A stretch of 41,164 nt of DNA, taken from positions 1-41,164 of the IMG/VR virus record IMGVR_UViG_3300048925_000614. The stretch is one strand, 5' to 3'. Below the pieces are notes generated by a model. That model worked only from the letters and a program-made list of their open reading frames with translations. It did no database searches and was not told the DNA's origin. Positions 21,756-30,152 of this stretch are shown in pieces; position 1 is the stretch's first letter; each line of letters opens with the position of its first letter. The translations under genes and the position numbers were made by a program. Origin of the DNA: a virus.

Positions 21756-23680
21756 CCGACGCTACTTTGGATGACAGCACCGCTTCCAAGCCGGTGTCGG
21801 TGGACCTGTCTGTCCTGATCGACCAGTTCGAGCAGGCAGAGCAGGAGACGCGAGACGAGCGGGAGCTTTCCGAGCGCGACCGCGATTACTACGACGGAAA
21901 GCAGCTTAGCGATGAAGAGCTGCAGGCGCTGAGCCTACGAAAGCAGCCCGCCGTGGTCAGCAACCGCATCGCACCTAAGGTGGATGCCCTGCTGGGGCAT
22001 GAGCGTCGGATGCGGACTGACCCGCGCGCCTATCCGCGCACCCCGAAGCATGAAGAGGAGGCGCAGTCGGCCACTGACGCCATCCGGTTCGTCTGCGACG
22101 AGAACAAGTACAGCTTGGTCCGCTCATCGGCGGCTGACTGCCTGTTCGTTGAAGGCATCGGGGCGGTGTCAATCGCCATGCGAGTGGTTGGTGGAGAGCG
22201 TCAGGTCTCAATCACGGACATCCCGTGGGATCGGTTCTATCGCGACCCATGCAGCCGCCGCCGTGACTTCAGCGATGCCAAGTTCAAGGGCATCACCATC
22301 TGGATGGATGAGTCAGATGCGCTGCGGGAGTTCAAGGGGAAGGAAGACGCGATCTCAGGCTGCTACTCCCCGGGGATCGAGTCGGAGACCTACGGCGACC
22401 GTCCCAAGGTCCAGTGGGGGGACTCCAAGCGCAAGCGTATCCGCGTGCTGCAGCATTGGTTCATGCACGAAGGCCAGTGGCATACGGCCATCTTCTGTAA
22501 GGGTGGATACCTCCGCGATCCGCAGGTTTCGCCCTATGTGGACGAGAACGGCGTACCGCAGTGCGCCATCGTCGCCACCTCGGCCTACATCGACCGTGAG
22601 AACCGGCGCTATGGCGTAGTGCGGCGGATGATCTCCCCTCAGGATGAGATCAATAAGCGGAAGTCCAAGTCCCTGCACCTTCTGAACAGCAAGCAGGTCA
22701 TCTACGAAGAAGGGTCGGTTGAAGACCTGGAGGCGATGAGGCGAGAGGTTGCTCGCCCGGATGGCGCCATCAAGGTGCGCCCCGGGATGCGGTTCGACAT
22801 CGTGGACGGCTTGGCGCTGGCTCAGGGCCAGATGGCACTCCTGCAGGAGGCCAAGGCCGAGATTGACGCAAGCGGCGTGAACCCTGCCATCGAGGGAGAC
22901 GCCAGTGCCCCGAGCGGACGCGCCCAGGAGATGATGCTTACGTCTGGCTTGGCCGAAATGTCTGGCATGTTCGAAGCCCTCCGCATGATGAGCTGGGAGG
23001 TTTATCGGCAGGTTTGGTATCGAATCCGCCAGTATTGGACGGAGGAGCGCTGGATCCGCGTCACTGACGACGAGCGCAACCTGCGCTGGGTGTCGATCAA
23101 CAAGCCGCTGCGTGCGTGGGAGAAGGCGGCTCAGGAGGCTGAGCAGGCCGGTCAGCCCCTGTCGCCTGAGGAGCTTCAGCAGCTTCAGGCGGACCCGATG
23201 ATGCAGCAGGTCGTTGCCACGCAGAACCAGCTAGCCGAGTTGGACATCGACCTCATCCTTGAGGACGGCCCGGATAGCGTGACGATCCAGTCGGAGCAGT
23301 ACGAGCAGCTGGTCGAGCTGAAGAAGGCCGACCCGGCAGCTATCCCGACCAAGGCGATCATCGAGGCCTCCAGCCTGCGCAACAAGGATCAAATCCTTGA
23401 GCAGATGGAACAGGGCGGCATCCCGCCGCAGGTCCAACAGCAGATGCAGGAGATGCAGCAGGCGCTGCAAGAGGCCCAGCAGCAGCTGCAGCAGGCCCAG
23501 AGTGACAAGGCCGGCGAGATGCTGAAGTTGCAGATCGAGCGGTACAAGGCGGTCACCGACCGTATCAAGGTGCTTGGGGCCATTCCTCCTGACATCCCTG
23601 ATGGGTGGCAGGGCGACGCCAGCACCCAACAGATTCCCGACCAAGCCCCGCCACCGAGCGGGGTTTTTGTTGGGCAGTAA
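21752..23680 (+). CDS. Portal protein, P22 gp1-like
   Basis: 642 aa; start overlaps the terminase stop. Hallmarks include YYDGKQLSDEEL, RYGVVRRMISPQDEINKRKS and SGVNPAIEGDASAPSGRAQ. The C-terminal about 90 residues form a Gln-rich coiled coil (QQQMQEMQQALQEAQQQLQ), like the barrel of P22 portals that extends into the capsid. Forms the dodecameric DNA entry ring. Confidence 0.92.
   Translation: MTDATLDDSTASKPVSVDLSVLIDQFEQAEQETRDERELSERDRDYYDGKQLSDEELQALSLRKQPAVVSNRIAPKVDALLGHERRMRTDPRAYPRTPKHEEEAQSATDAIRFVCDENKYSLVRSSAADCLFVEGIGAVSIAMRVVGGERQVSITDIPWDRFYRDPCSRRRDFSDAKFKGITIWMDESDALREFKGKEDAISGCYSPGIESETYGDRPKVQWGDSKRKRIRVLQHWFMHEGQWHTAIFCKGGYLRDPQVSPYVDENGVPQCAIVATSAYIDRENRRYGVVRRMISPQDEINKRKSKSLHLLNSKQVIYEEGSVEDLEAMRREVARPDGAIKVRPGMRFDIVDGLALAQGQMALLQEAKAEIDASGVNPAIEGDASAPSGRAQEMMLTSGLAEMSGMFEALRMMSWEVYRQVWYRIRQYWTEERWIRVTDDERNLRWVSINKPLRAWEKAAQEAEQAGQPLSPEELQQLQADPMMQQVVATQNQLAELDIDLILEDGPDSVTIQSEQYEQLVELKKADPAAIPTKAIIEASSLRNKDQILEQMEQGGIPPQVQQQMQEMQQALQEAQQQLQQAQSDKAGEMLKLQIERYKAVTDRIKVLGAIPPDIPDGWQGDASTQQIPDQAPPPSGVFVGQ
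23646..23668 (+). terminator. Intrinsic terminator within the end of the portal gene
   Basis: CCCCGC-CACCGA-GCGGGG followed by TTTTTG. The hairpin and T run encode the last portal residues (PPPSGVF). It could reduce transcription into the scaffold/coat genes, or be read through or processed. Confidence 0.75.
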
Positions 23681-23694
23681 TCGCCCTTGTGGCA

Positions 23695-23739
23695 CGTGAC
23701 GACGGCGAACGGTCGAGCGTGACGACGACGTACGGTCGA
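23695..23739 (+). repeat. Tandem 22-bp repeat upstream of the scaffold gene
   Basis: Two copies of a 22-bp unit of the form CGTGACGACG...CGGTCGA at 23695-23716 and 23718-23739, matching at 20 of 22 positions, 1 bp apart. They fill the gap between the terminator and the scaffold start. Confidence 0.8.
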
Positions 23740-23753
23740 TGGAGCAGAAGAGC

Positions 23754-24470
23754 ATGAGCGACAACGGTAACGACTTCCTTGATGACATGACTGAGCAGTT
23801 GGCCGCGCCGGAAACGCCGGAGACCCCGGAGCCGGAGCAGCCTGCCGCAGAGGTCGAAACGGTCGAGAAACCGCCGGAGACCCCGGCCCCCGAGGTGACG
23901 ACGACCCCGGAGCCCAAAGAGGAGCAGGCCGTCCCGTATGCCGCGATGAAAGCGGAGAGGGATAAGCGACAGGCGCTGGAGAAGGAGTTGGCAGAGCTTA
24001 GGGCGGCGCAGCAGGCCGCACCGCAGCAGCCAGCCCCGGACTTCTTCGACGCCCCTGACCAGTACGTGCAGGCGATGGAGCAGCGGACCACCGCTCGTTT
24101 CCATGCTGCATTGGCTGAGCAGGCCCGCGAGGTCTACCCGGACTACGACGAGAAGTTCGCCTTGGTGTTGGAGGCCGCGAAGGGCAACCCGGCGATTGAG
24201 GCGCAGATCCTCAATGCCGCAAACCCCGCGCTTGCCGCCTACAAGCTCGGCGCACAACTGGCCGAATTCCAGCGGATGCAAGACCCCGCCAAGTACCGCG
24301 CCGAGATCGAAGCCGAAGTCCGCGCCAAGTTCGAGGCCGAACAGAAGGCCAAGGAGCAGGCGCGCGCCAAGGCTGACGCCGAGATCCCTCCCGACATGAC
24401 CCAAGCCCGGAATGCGGCAGGCCAGTTCGCCCCGCAGGACGACGATGTCTTCACCGACCTATTCAACTAA
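23754..24470 (+). CDS. Scaffolding protein, P22 gp8-like
   Basis: 238 aa, highly charged and helical. The acidic/Pro-rich N-terminus (PETPETPEPEQPAAEVETVE) is followed by two helical regions and a basic C-terminal part, as in scaffolds that direct procapsid assembly and leave before packaging. The ATG at 23754 has GGAG upstream; an ATG 15 nt earlier has none. Lies between portal and coat, as in P22. Confidence 0.85.
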   Translation: MSDNGNDFLDDMTEQLAAPETPETPEPEQPAAEVETVEKPPETPAPEVTTTPEPKEEQAVPYAAMKAERDKRQALEKELAELRAAQQAAPQQPAPDFFDAPDQYVQAMEQRTTARFHAALAEQAREVYPDYDEKFALVLEAAKGNPAIEAQILNAANPALAAYKLGAQLAEFQRMQDPAKYRAEIEAEVRAKFEAEQKAKEQARAKADAEIPPDMTQARNAAGQFAPQDDDVFTDLFN

Positions 24471-24485
24471 CGAGGTACAAGCAAC

Positions 24486-25565
24486 ATGGCAAGCACTACC
24501 ATCAGCCCCGCAGTACGGGCCAAGCAGTGGGATAACGGCTTCTTCAAGGAGTACGTCCGAGGCAGCCTCTACAAGCGCTACATGGGCTCCGCCGAGACCG
24601 ACATCTTCCAGGTCAAGAACGATCTGACGAAGAAGAAGGGCGACACCATCACCATCAACCTGCTGGGCGCCCTGAACGATCAGGACAACGACGGCAGCAC
24701 GCCGCTGGTTGGCAATGAGGAGGCCCTGCCGAACGAAGGCCACCCGATTGCCATCAAGATTTCGCGTGCCGCAACCGATGTGACTGTTCTGGAAGAGCAG
24801 GCCAGCCCGTTCGACATCCGCGACGCCGGCCGTTCGGCCCTGAAGGTGAAGGCCGCGCGCATCCTGCGCAACGCGATCACGACCGCCCTCGGGAGCATCA
24901 ATGGCACCGCATACAGCACTGCCAGCGCCGCCCAGAAGAATGCGTGGACTGTGGCGAACTCGGACCGCGTGCTGTTCGGCCGACTGGCAAGCAACTACAA
25001 CGCGACCCACGCCACGGCGCTGAACGCGATCACCGCAGCTGAAACCCTCGACCGTGCCACCGTGTCCAAGCTGAAGGCCATCGCTCGCTCGGCCAGGGCT
25101 GCCAACGGTGAGGGCATCACCCCGCACATCTACGGCGAGGACCACGAGACCTACGTGCTGTTCGTCGGCACCCGTGCGTTCCGTGACCTGAAGAACGACA
25201 TGGCGAGCGTGCTGGCCGAGGCGGAGAAGCGCGGCAAGGAGAACCCGCTGTTTACTGGCGGCAACTCGCTGTGGTGGGACGACGTGATCATCCGCGAGGT
25301 TCCGTCCATCGGGAACTTCAACAACACGGCAGCCACCCCGATCCCGCTGGAGCCCATGTACTTCTGCGGCGCTCAGGCGGTCGGCATTGCCTGGGCGATG
25401 ACCACGAAGAGCACCATCAAGAAGGAAGACGACTACCAGCTGCACTACGGCGTCGGCTACATGGAGCTGCGTGGCGTCGAGAAGCTGCAGTGGAAGAAGG
25501 GCGATGCCGCCGCCAAGGACTGGGCTGTCGTGACCGGCTTCGTGTCGGCTCCGGCTGCCGCCTAA
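24486..25565 (+). CDS. Major capsid protein (N4-gp56/DUF4043-like)
   Basis: 359 aa; MASTTISPAVRAKQWDNGFF, then VKNDLTKKKGDTITINLLGA and LRGVEKLQWKKG. The DLTKKKGDTI opening resembles N4-gp56-like coats, which share the HK97 fold, and differs from P22 gp5 in length. Forms the icosahedral shell. Confidence 0.88.
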   Translation: MASTTISPAVRAKQWDNGFFKEYVRGSLYKRYMGSAETDIFQVKNDLTKKKGDTITINLLGALNDQDNDGSTPLVGNEEALPNEGHPIAIKISRAATDVTVLEEQASPFDIRDAGRSALKVKAARILRNAITTALGSINGTAYSTASAAQKNAWTVANSDRVLFGRLASNYNATHATALNAITAAETLDRATVSKLKAIARSARAANGEGITPHIYGEDHETYVLFVGTRAFRDLKNDMASVLAEAEKRGKENPLFTGGNSLWWDDVIIREVPSIGNFNNTAATPIPLEPMYFCGAQAVGIAWAMTTKSTIKKEDDYQLHYGVGYMELRGVEKLQWKKGDAAAKDWAVVTGFVSAPAAA

Positions 25566-25583
25566 TCGGCATAGCAAGGCAAC

Positions 25584-25611
25584 AGGCGGGGGCTTCGGCT
25601 CCCGCCTTTCT
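25584..25611 (+). terminator. Intrinsic terminator after the coat gene
   Basis: AGGCGGGGGC-TTCG-GCTCCCGCCT (one T-to-G pair) followed by a TTTCTCTTT run. The UUCG tetraloop makes it very stable. Located between coat and gp4-like genes, it may set the coat:tail protein ratio. Confidence 0.85.
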
Positions 25612-25625
25612 CTTTGGGAGGGTCC

Positions 25626-25973
25626 ATGGCGAACCGCGCCGAACTGAACCGGATGGTTCTACTGAAGCTTGGCACGGTCGATGCCAACGAGGCCCCGGGG
25701 GCTGAGGACTATCAGGATGTGGATGTGCAGACTCTGGCGAAGCTGGAGGAGCTGTACGACGACGGCCTGATCCCCTTCGATCTAGAGGGGGAAATCCCCC
25801 GCAAATTCCTTGTCCACCTGTCATTCCTGGTCGCCTTGGAGCTGGTGGACGACTATGCGGCGCACTCTCGCGCCCAGACAATCGCAGCAGGTGCTGATCG
25901 CGGCCTGCGTGCCCTGTACCGCTTCGCTGCGCGTCCGTACTCCGGCGCGGTAGTGCCTTCGGAGTACTTCTGA
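25626..25973 (+). CDS. Head-completion/tail accessory protein, gp4-like
   Basis: 115 aa; start at 25626 (MANRAELNRMVLLKLG) after GGGAGGG. Contains LAKLEELYDDGLIPFDLEGE and LSFLVALELVDDYAAHS. It sits where P22 encodes gp4, the ring that joins portal and gp10. Shorter than P22 gp4. Confidence 0.7.
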   Translation: MANRAELNRMVLLKLGTVDANEAPGAEDYQDVDVQTLAKLEELYDDGLIPFDLEGEIPRKFLVHLSFLVALELVDDYAAHSRAQTIAAGADRGLRALYRFAARPYSGAVVPSEYF

Positions 25974-27181
25974 TGCGCTCCCAGCCCGTAAACCTGCTGG
26001 GCGGCTTCAACCGGGACGATGCTCCGTCGTGGTCTGTGCAGGATGTCGTGAACTACCTGCCAGTGGTGGCGGATCAGGCCGGCACTCGAACGCAATACAA
26101 GTTTCGGACGCCCCCGGGCCTGAAGCCGTTTCGGCGCATTGGGGCTGGGCCGATCCGGGGCATCCACAACGCCGAGGGCCGGCTGTTCGTCGTCTCGGGG
26201 CAGACGCTGTACGAGGTGACCAGCGCTGGAGTTGGCATCTCTCGCGGGACCATCCCCGGCGTTGGCCGGGTGCGGATGGCACACAACCAGGTCAAGAACG
26301 GGAACCAGCTCGCCGTCGTCAACGGCCAGTCCGGCTACGTCTACAACACCGCGACTCAGGTGTTCGCGCGCATCACGGACGAGGGCTTCCCCGGGGCGAT
26401 TGATGTCAAGTTCATTGACGGCTACCTGTTCTATCTGGAGCCGTTCGGCCGATTCTGGCTGCACTCGGACCTTGCCGATGGGCTGAACTACAACACGCTG
26501 GATCGCGGTGAGGCTGAAAGCCAGCCGGATCGGCTGGTAGGCCTCGCAGTCAATCAGGGTGAGGTCGTCCTGTTCGGCGAGCGGACTACGGAGTTCTTCT
26601 TCAACACGGGGCAGGGCACAGGGACCTTCCAGTCCCGAGACGCCACCATCGATGTGGGTTGTGCCTCGCTGCACACTGTCTGCAACCTCGACAACTCGGT
26701 CATGTGGCTGGGCAACGACGGGGTGGTGTACCGGCTGGAAGGCTATCGGGCCATCCCGATCAGCACCCGGTCGCTGGAGCGGGTCATCGCCGCCTATGAG
26801 TGGAAGTCGGCGTTTGGCTTCACCTGGGAGGACGAGGGCCACAAGGTCTACTACCTGACCTTCCCGAATGGGGAGACGTTCGGCTACGACGTGACGGTGG
26901 GCCTATGGCACCGCCGAGTGTCCAAGGGCTTCAAGCGCTGGCGGCTGAGCGGCTGTGTTTCGTGGGGTCGGAAGTGGATTGGCACAGACTTCCAGGACGG
27001 CCGCTTGTGGGAGCTGGATTGGGGCTATGTCATGGAGGGGTACGACGAGCTGATTTCCGAGTTCACAAGCGGCGTGTTCCACGATGACGGGAACGTCATT
27101 GGCCTACCTGAAGCCGAGTTCCTGTTCGATACGGGGCGTAAGCAGACAGTGCCGATTGGCTTCCCGGGGGATCCGCCATGA
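25973..27181 (+). CDS. Packaged-DNA stabilisation protein gp10-like, N-terminal propeller part (split gene)
   Basis: 402 aa; begins MRSQPVNLLGGFNRDDAPSW and includes GWHRRVSKG-like and FGYDVTVGLWHRR blade motifs. gp10 forms the tail hub with the needle. The propeller region is complete, but the protein stops at ...KQTVPIGFPGDPP, where related proteins continue with a C-terminal beta domain. That domain occurs 1 kb downstream, at the end of the 27807-28460 gene. See findings. Confidence 0.9.
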   Translation: MRSQPVNLLGGFNRDDAPSWSVQDVVNYLPVVADQAGTRTQYKFRTPPGLKPFRRIGAGPIRGIHNAEGRLFVVSGQTLYEVTSAGVGISRGTIPGVGRVRMAHNQVKNGNQLAVVNGQSGYVYNTATQVFARITDEGFPGAIDVKFIDGYLFYLEPFGRFWLHSDLADGLNYNTLDRGEAESQPDRLVGLAVNQGEVVLFGERTTEFFFNTGQGTGTFQSRDATIDVGCASLHTVCNLDNSVMWLGNDGVVYRLEGYRAIPISTRSLERVIAAYEWKSAFGFTWEDEGHKVYYLTFPNGETFGYDVTVGLWHRRVSKGFKRWRLSGCVSWGRKWIGTDFQDGRLWELDWGYVMEGYDELISEFTSGVFHDDGNVIGLPEAEFLFDTGRKQTVPIGFPGDPP

Positions 27182-27807
27182 CCATTGGCCTTGATGTACA
27201 CGTTCTGGTGATGGACTACACGCCGGCTGAGCAGGTGGAGCGGTGCAGAGAGTCCATCCGAGTCGCGGCTGAGCAGGCCGGCTACCCAGTCGTAGCCCAC
27301 TTCCTCCCCGGCGTACTCGGCCACCTCGGCAAGGCCCGGGGGAACGGGTATGCCTTGGGGTCACACCAGTACGTCACCCACGTTGACGATGACGACTGGT
27401 TGCAGCCTGACGCCTTCGCGGTTCTCGCCGAACAACTGAGGGCTGGCGTGGAGGCCGTGACGACCGGCGAGAACCTTGTGCAGGGCGATTCGGTGGCCCC
27501 GGCTCCTGAGTCCCGGCACCACTTGGCAGTCTACCGCCGTGAGTACGTGCGCGGGCTTGGTTACGCCAGTTTCCGCTACTACCCCGATCAGTACCTGCTG
27601 AGCATGTGCGAGCCGGTGCACCTGCCTGTCTGCGTCTACAACCACCGAATCAACATGAATAGCGGAAGCCGGCGGCAGCGCCGAGCCAAACCGCATGAGG
27701 CCCGGTTGGAGCTGGAAGTGATCAAGCGACCCGACCTGGCGGTGGTCGAGAACGCCTGCCCAGCCTACTTCGCGTCGGCCATAGACCGTGAACTGAGAGG
27801 TAAATAG
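27178..27807 (+). CDS. GT-A type glycosyltransferase, 209 aa
   Basis: N-terminal Rossmann-like strand-helix (MTIGLDVHVLVMDYTP, YPVVAHFLPG), a HLGKARGNGYALGS segment and the metal-binding motif THVDDDDWL (Asp 70-73), typical of family 2/A glycosyltransferases. No membrane anchor. It lies inside the disrupted gp10 gene, overlapping its stop by 4 nt. Acceptor unknown. Confidence 0.8.
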   Translation: MTIGLDVHVLVMDYTPAEQVERCRESIRVAAEQAGYPVVAHFLPGVLGHLGKARGNGYALGSHQYVTHVDDDDWLQPDAFAVLAEQLRAGVEAVTTGENLVQGDSVAPAPESRHHLAVYRREYVRGLGYASFRYYPDQYLLSMCEPVHLPVCVYNHRINMNSGSRRQRRAKPHEARLELEVIKRPDLAVVENACPAYFASAIDRELRGK

Positions 27808-28460
27808 TGGCGAACCTTCTGCAGATCCCTGCCGATTGGGATGCCACATCGGCGCAGTACAACGGTGGCGTGTGGGAGGTGGCGGTCAACGGTGTGTATG
27901 CCGAGGTCCCGAACGGTTCCATCCGCTACATCGGTACGGTCCAGCCCGGCGACACGATCCAGGCCACTGTGACCTACGAGATCACCGAGGCGATAGACCA
28001 AGACCTGTGGTTCCTCGTCTACTCGTCCAGCGGCGCAATCATCGCCCACAAGATGTGGAACGCGGACCATTCGTCGCCGACCACGGGGCAGTTTGACGTA
28101 GATGTGGACATGACGGACTGGCCTTGGGTCATTCTCGGTGCCTCCACGTCATCCGAAGAGTTCGTGGACCCGCTGAGCTACGGGAAGGTGGCTGAGGTGT
28201 TCATCTCGCCGCCCATCGCCCCGCCGGAACCGCCTCCGCCGGACCACCACGTCCTTATCTGCTACAGCAAGGATGGTGGCCGGAACTGGTCGAACTGGAA
28301 GAAACGCTCGCTGGGCGACATCGGTCAGTACGCCGACCGCATCCGAGTCAGGCTGACCCGTCTGGGCGTTGGCCGGCAGTGGGTGTTCCGAGTCCGAGTC
28401 TCCAGCCCGATCAAACGGGACTTGCTGGGGGCGGTAGCAAAGACAGAGCCGAGGTCCTGA
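27807..28460 (+). CDS. Hybrid protein: new beta domain fused to the gp10 C-terminal domain
   Basis: 217 aa, GTG start overlapping the stop of the glycosyltransferase gene. Residues 1-135 are beta-rich and unlike gp10 (GGVWEVAVNGVYAEVP, IQATVTYEITEAIDQD). A Pro-rich hinge (APPEPPPPDHH) leads at about residue 146 into a C-terminal gp10-type domain: ICYSKDGGRNWSNWKKR, GDIGQYADRIRVRLTRLG. Probably restores tail hub function in two polypeptides, though this is inference. Confidence 0.8.
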   Translation: MANLLQIPADWDATSAQYNGGVWEVAVNGVYAEVPNGSIRYIGTVQPGDTIQATVTYEITEAIDQDLWFLVYSSSGAIIAHKMWNADHSSPTTGQFDVDVDMTDWPWVILGASTSSEEFVDPLSYGKVAEVFISPPIAPPEPPPPDHHVLICYSKDGGRNWSNWKKRSLGDIGQYADRIRVRLTRLGVGRQWVFRVRVSSPIKRDLLGAVAKTEPRS

Positions 28461-29006
28461 ATGCTTGTGATCGATGAGTTCCTGACTGATGCGCAATCAG
28501 TCCGGGAGGATGGCTTGCGCGCCTCATACGTCGATTGGCCCGCGCCAGACGGAGAGGTCTACAAGCGCATCGCCATCGCGGAGGTTCCCGGGCTACGGGA
28601 GGGCATCGAGCGGGCAATGGGGCCTGTGCAGATGCTAGGAATGGGCTATCGGCTCAACTTCAATGGCGAGCTTCCCAGCGCCGCTATCCACTCGGATCTT
28701 GGTTGGGGCACTCATGCCGCCGTCCTCTATCTCAGCGAAGGCGAAGGCGGGACAGCCTTCTGGCGGCATCGCGAGACCGGAGCAAGCCGCATCGATCCTG
28801 GCGACATGGTCCTGTTCGAGAAGGTCCGGGATGACTGGAATGACGCCAGCCGCTGGGAGCGCATCGGGTTGGCAGAGATGAAGCTTGGGCGGTGCGTGAT
28901 CTACGAATCAGCGCTGTTTCATAGCCGTTGGCCGTTTGCGGCCTTCGGTGATGACGCAGAGACAGGGCGACTCGTAGCAGTCGCCTTTTTTACGCCGGAG
29001 GGCTGA
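28461..29006 (+). CDS. 2OG-Fe(II) dioxygenase-like protein, 181 aa
   Basis: Iron-binding triad in the usual order: His77 and Asp79 (AIHSDLGWG), and His154 (ALFHSRWP), with Arg170 (TGRLVAVAFF) as the likely 2-oxoglutarate ligand. FYxHSDxGW and the YLSEGEGGTAFW strand match the double-stranded beta helix. Substrate unknown; could hydroxylate a virion protein or a nucleotide. Starts 1 base after the previous stop. Confidence 0.8.
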   Translation: MLVIDEFLTDAQSVREDGLRASYVDWPAPDGEVYKRIAIAEVPGLREGIERAMGPVQMLGMGYRLNFNGELPSAAIHSDLGWGTHAAVLYLSEGEGGTAFWRHRETGASRIDPGDMVLFEKVRDDWNDASRWERIGLAEMKLGRCVIYESALFHSRWPFAAFGDDAETGRLVAVAFFTPEG

Positions 29007-29452
29007 TGGAAATACGCAAAGCAACACTGGCCGACGTGCCGGTGATCGTCGCCATGTCCGCAAGGTTCTACCCAACCACCCACTACGCCGATTGGTGCGA
29101 GATGGACGAGGCGAGCGTGGCAGAGCTGGCTTCAATGCTGATCAACGATCACGTGTTCTTGGTTGCCGAGGCGGATGGCCGATTGATTGGCATGGTCGGC
29201 GTGTTCGTCGCTCCCTTCCTGTTCAACCGGAACCGGAACTTCGCATCCGAGGTCGTGTGGTGGGTCGCCCCGGAAGCGCGGGGAGGCCGGGCTGCATATG
29301 CGCTTCTCTCTGCCATTGAGGAGCCATGTAGAGAGTTCGGTGCAGATCGCATCCAGATGGTTCACATGCCCAACAGCCCGCCGCAGGCCGCTGCTCTCTA
29401 CGAGCGGACCGGCTACTCCCGTTCCGAAATCAGCTACACAAAGGATATTTGA
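29006..29452 (+). CDS. GNAT acetyltransferase, 148 aa
   Basis: MEIRKATLADVPVIVAMSAR, then LIGMVGVFVAPFLF, EVVWWVAPEARGGRAAYALL (acetyl-CoA site, Gly-rich) and a C-terminal AAALYERTGYSRSE, the full GNAT layout. Overlaps the oxygenase stop. Might act on the same target as the oxygenase and glycosyltransferase. Confidence 0.85.
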   Translation: MEIRKATLADVPVIVAMSARFYPTTHYADWCEMDEASVAELASMLINDHVFLVAEADGRLIGMVGVFVAPFLFNRNRNFASEVVWWVAPEARGGRAAYALLSAIEEPCREFGADRIQMVHMPNSPPQAAALYERTGYSRSEISYTKDI

Positions 29453-29453
29453 C

Positions 29454-30152
29454 ATGGCAGCTGTTACTTCTGGCGTGGTTGTTGGGGCTGGCTCTGCATT
29501 GCTGCAGAACCGAGCTGCGAACAAGGCTACCGCCGCTGCGAACAGGGCGAGCAATCAGGCAAATGCTCTCCAGACTCAGATCTACGATCAGGCGCGCAGT
29601 GACCTTGCCCCATATCAGCAGGCAGGCACAAACGCACTGACGGGCCTGAATGCTCTGGCCGCTGGCGACTACTCGGGCTTCAACGAAAGCCCCGACTACA
29701 AGTTCGCCCTACAGCAAGGCCTGCAGGCAGTAGATCGTTCGGCGGCGGCGCGCGGCTCGATGTACTCAGGCGGGAACCTCGTTGACCTGAACAACTACGC
29801 TCAAGGGGCTGCATCGCAGAACCTAGGCAACTACCGAAACAGCCTGATGAACCTTGCGAACATGGGCGCAAGTTCCAGCTCGGCGCTGGCCGGAGTCGGA
29901 CAGAACTATGCAGGTGCCTACGGGCAGAACCTGAACAACTCTGCATATGCGCAGGGTAGCGCGGCGCTCTCCCAGGGCAACAACTGGTCGCAGGCGTTGG
30001 CTGGACTGGGCGGGTTGGCTAACAACTACGTGCAGGGGCGGCAGAGTGCTTACAACCCGCAGGGGAACCTTCTGGCGGGGCAGATGACGACCGGTCAGGG
30101 CAGCGCTTACAACTTCGGGAACAACCTTTCCAACTTCAAGGGGCGAGTGTAA
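29454..30152 (+). CDS. Ejection protein gp7-like
   Basis: 232 aa, very close in size to P22 gp7. Begins MAAVTSGVVVGAGSALLQNR; Gly/Ala/Asn-rich with GLNALAAGDYSGFNESPDYK and repeated GQNYAGAYGQNLNNS-like motifs. One of three internal proteins injected with the DNA. First of the 7/20/16-like set. The ATG at 29454 is two bases after the GNAT stop. Confidence 0.75.
   Translation: MAAVTSGVVVGAGSALLQNRAANKATAAANRASNQANALQTQIYDQARSDLAPYQQAGTNALTGLNALAAGDYSGFNESPDYKFALQQGLQAVDRSAAARGSMYSGGNLVDLNNYAQGAASQNLGNYRNSLMNLANMGASSSSALAGVGQNYAGAYGQNLNNSAYAQGSAALSQGNNWSQALAGLGGLANNYVQGRQSAYNPQGNLLAGQMTTGQGSAYNFGNNLSNFKGRV

Noticed and set aside
27178-29452. DNA hypermodification pathway as a firm call
   Set aside because: Glycosyltransferase, oxygenase and acetyltransferase could act on DNA, but no nucleotide-synthesis or kinase gene accompanies them and they lie among virion genes; kept only as an open hypothesis.
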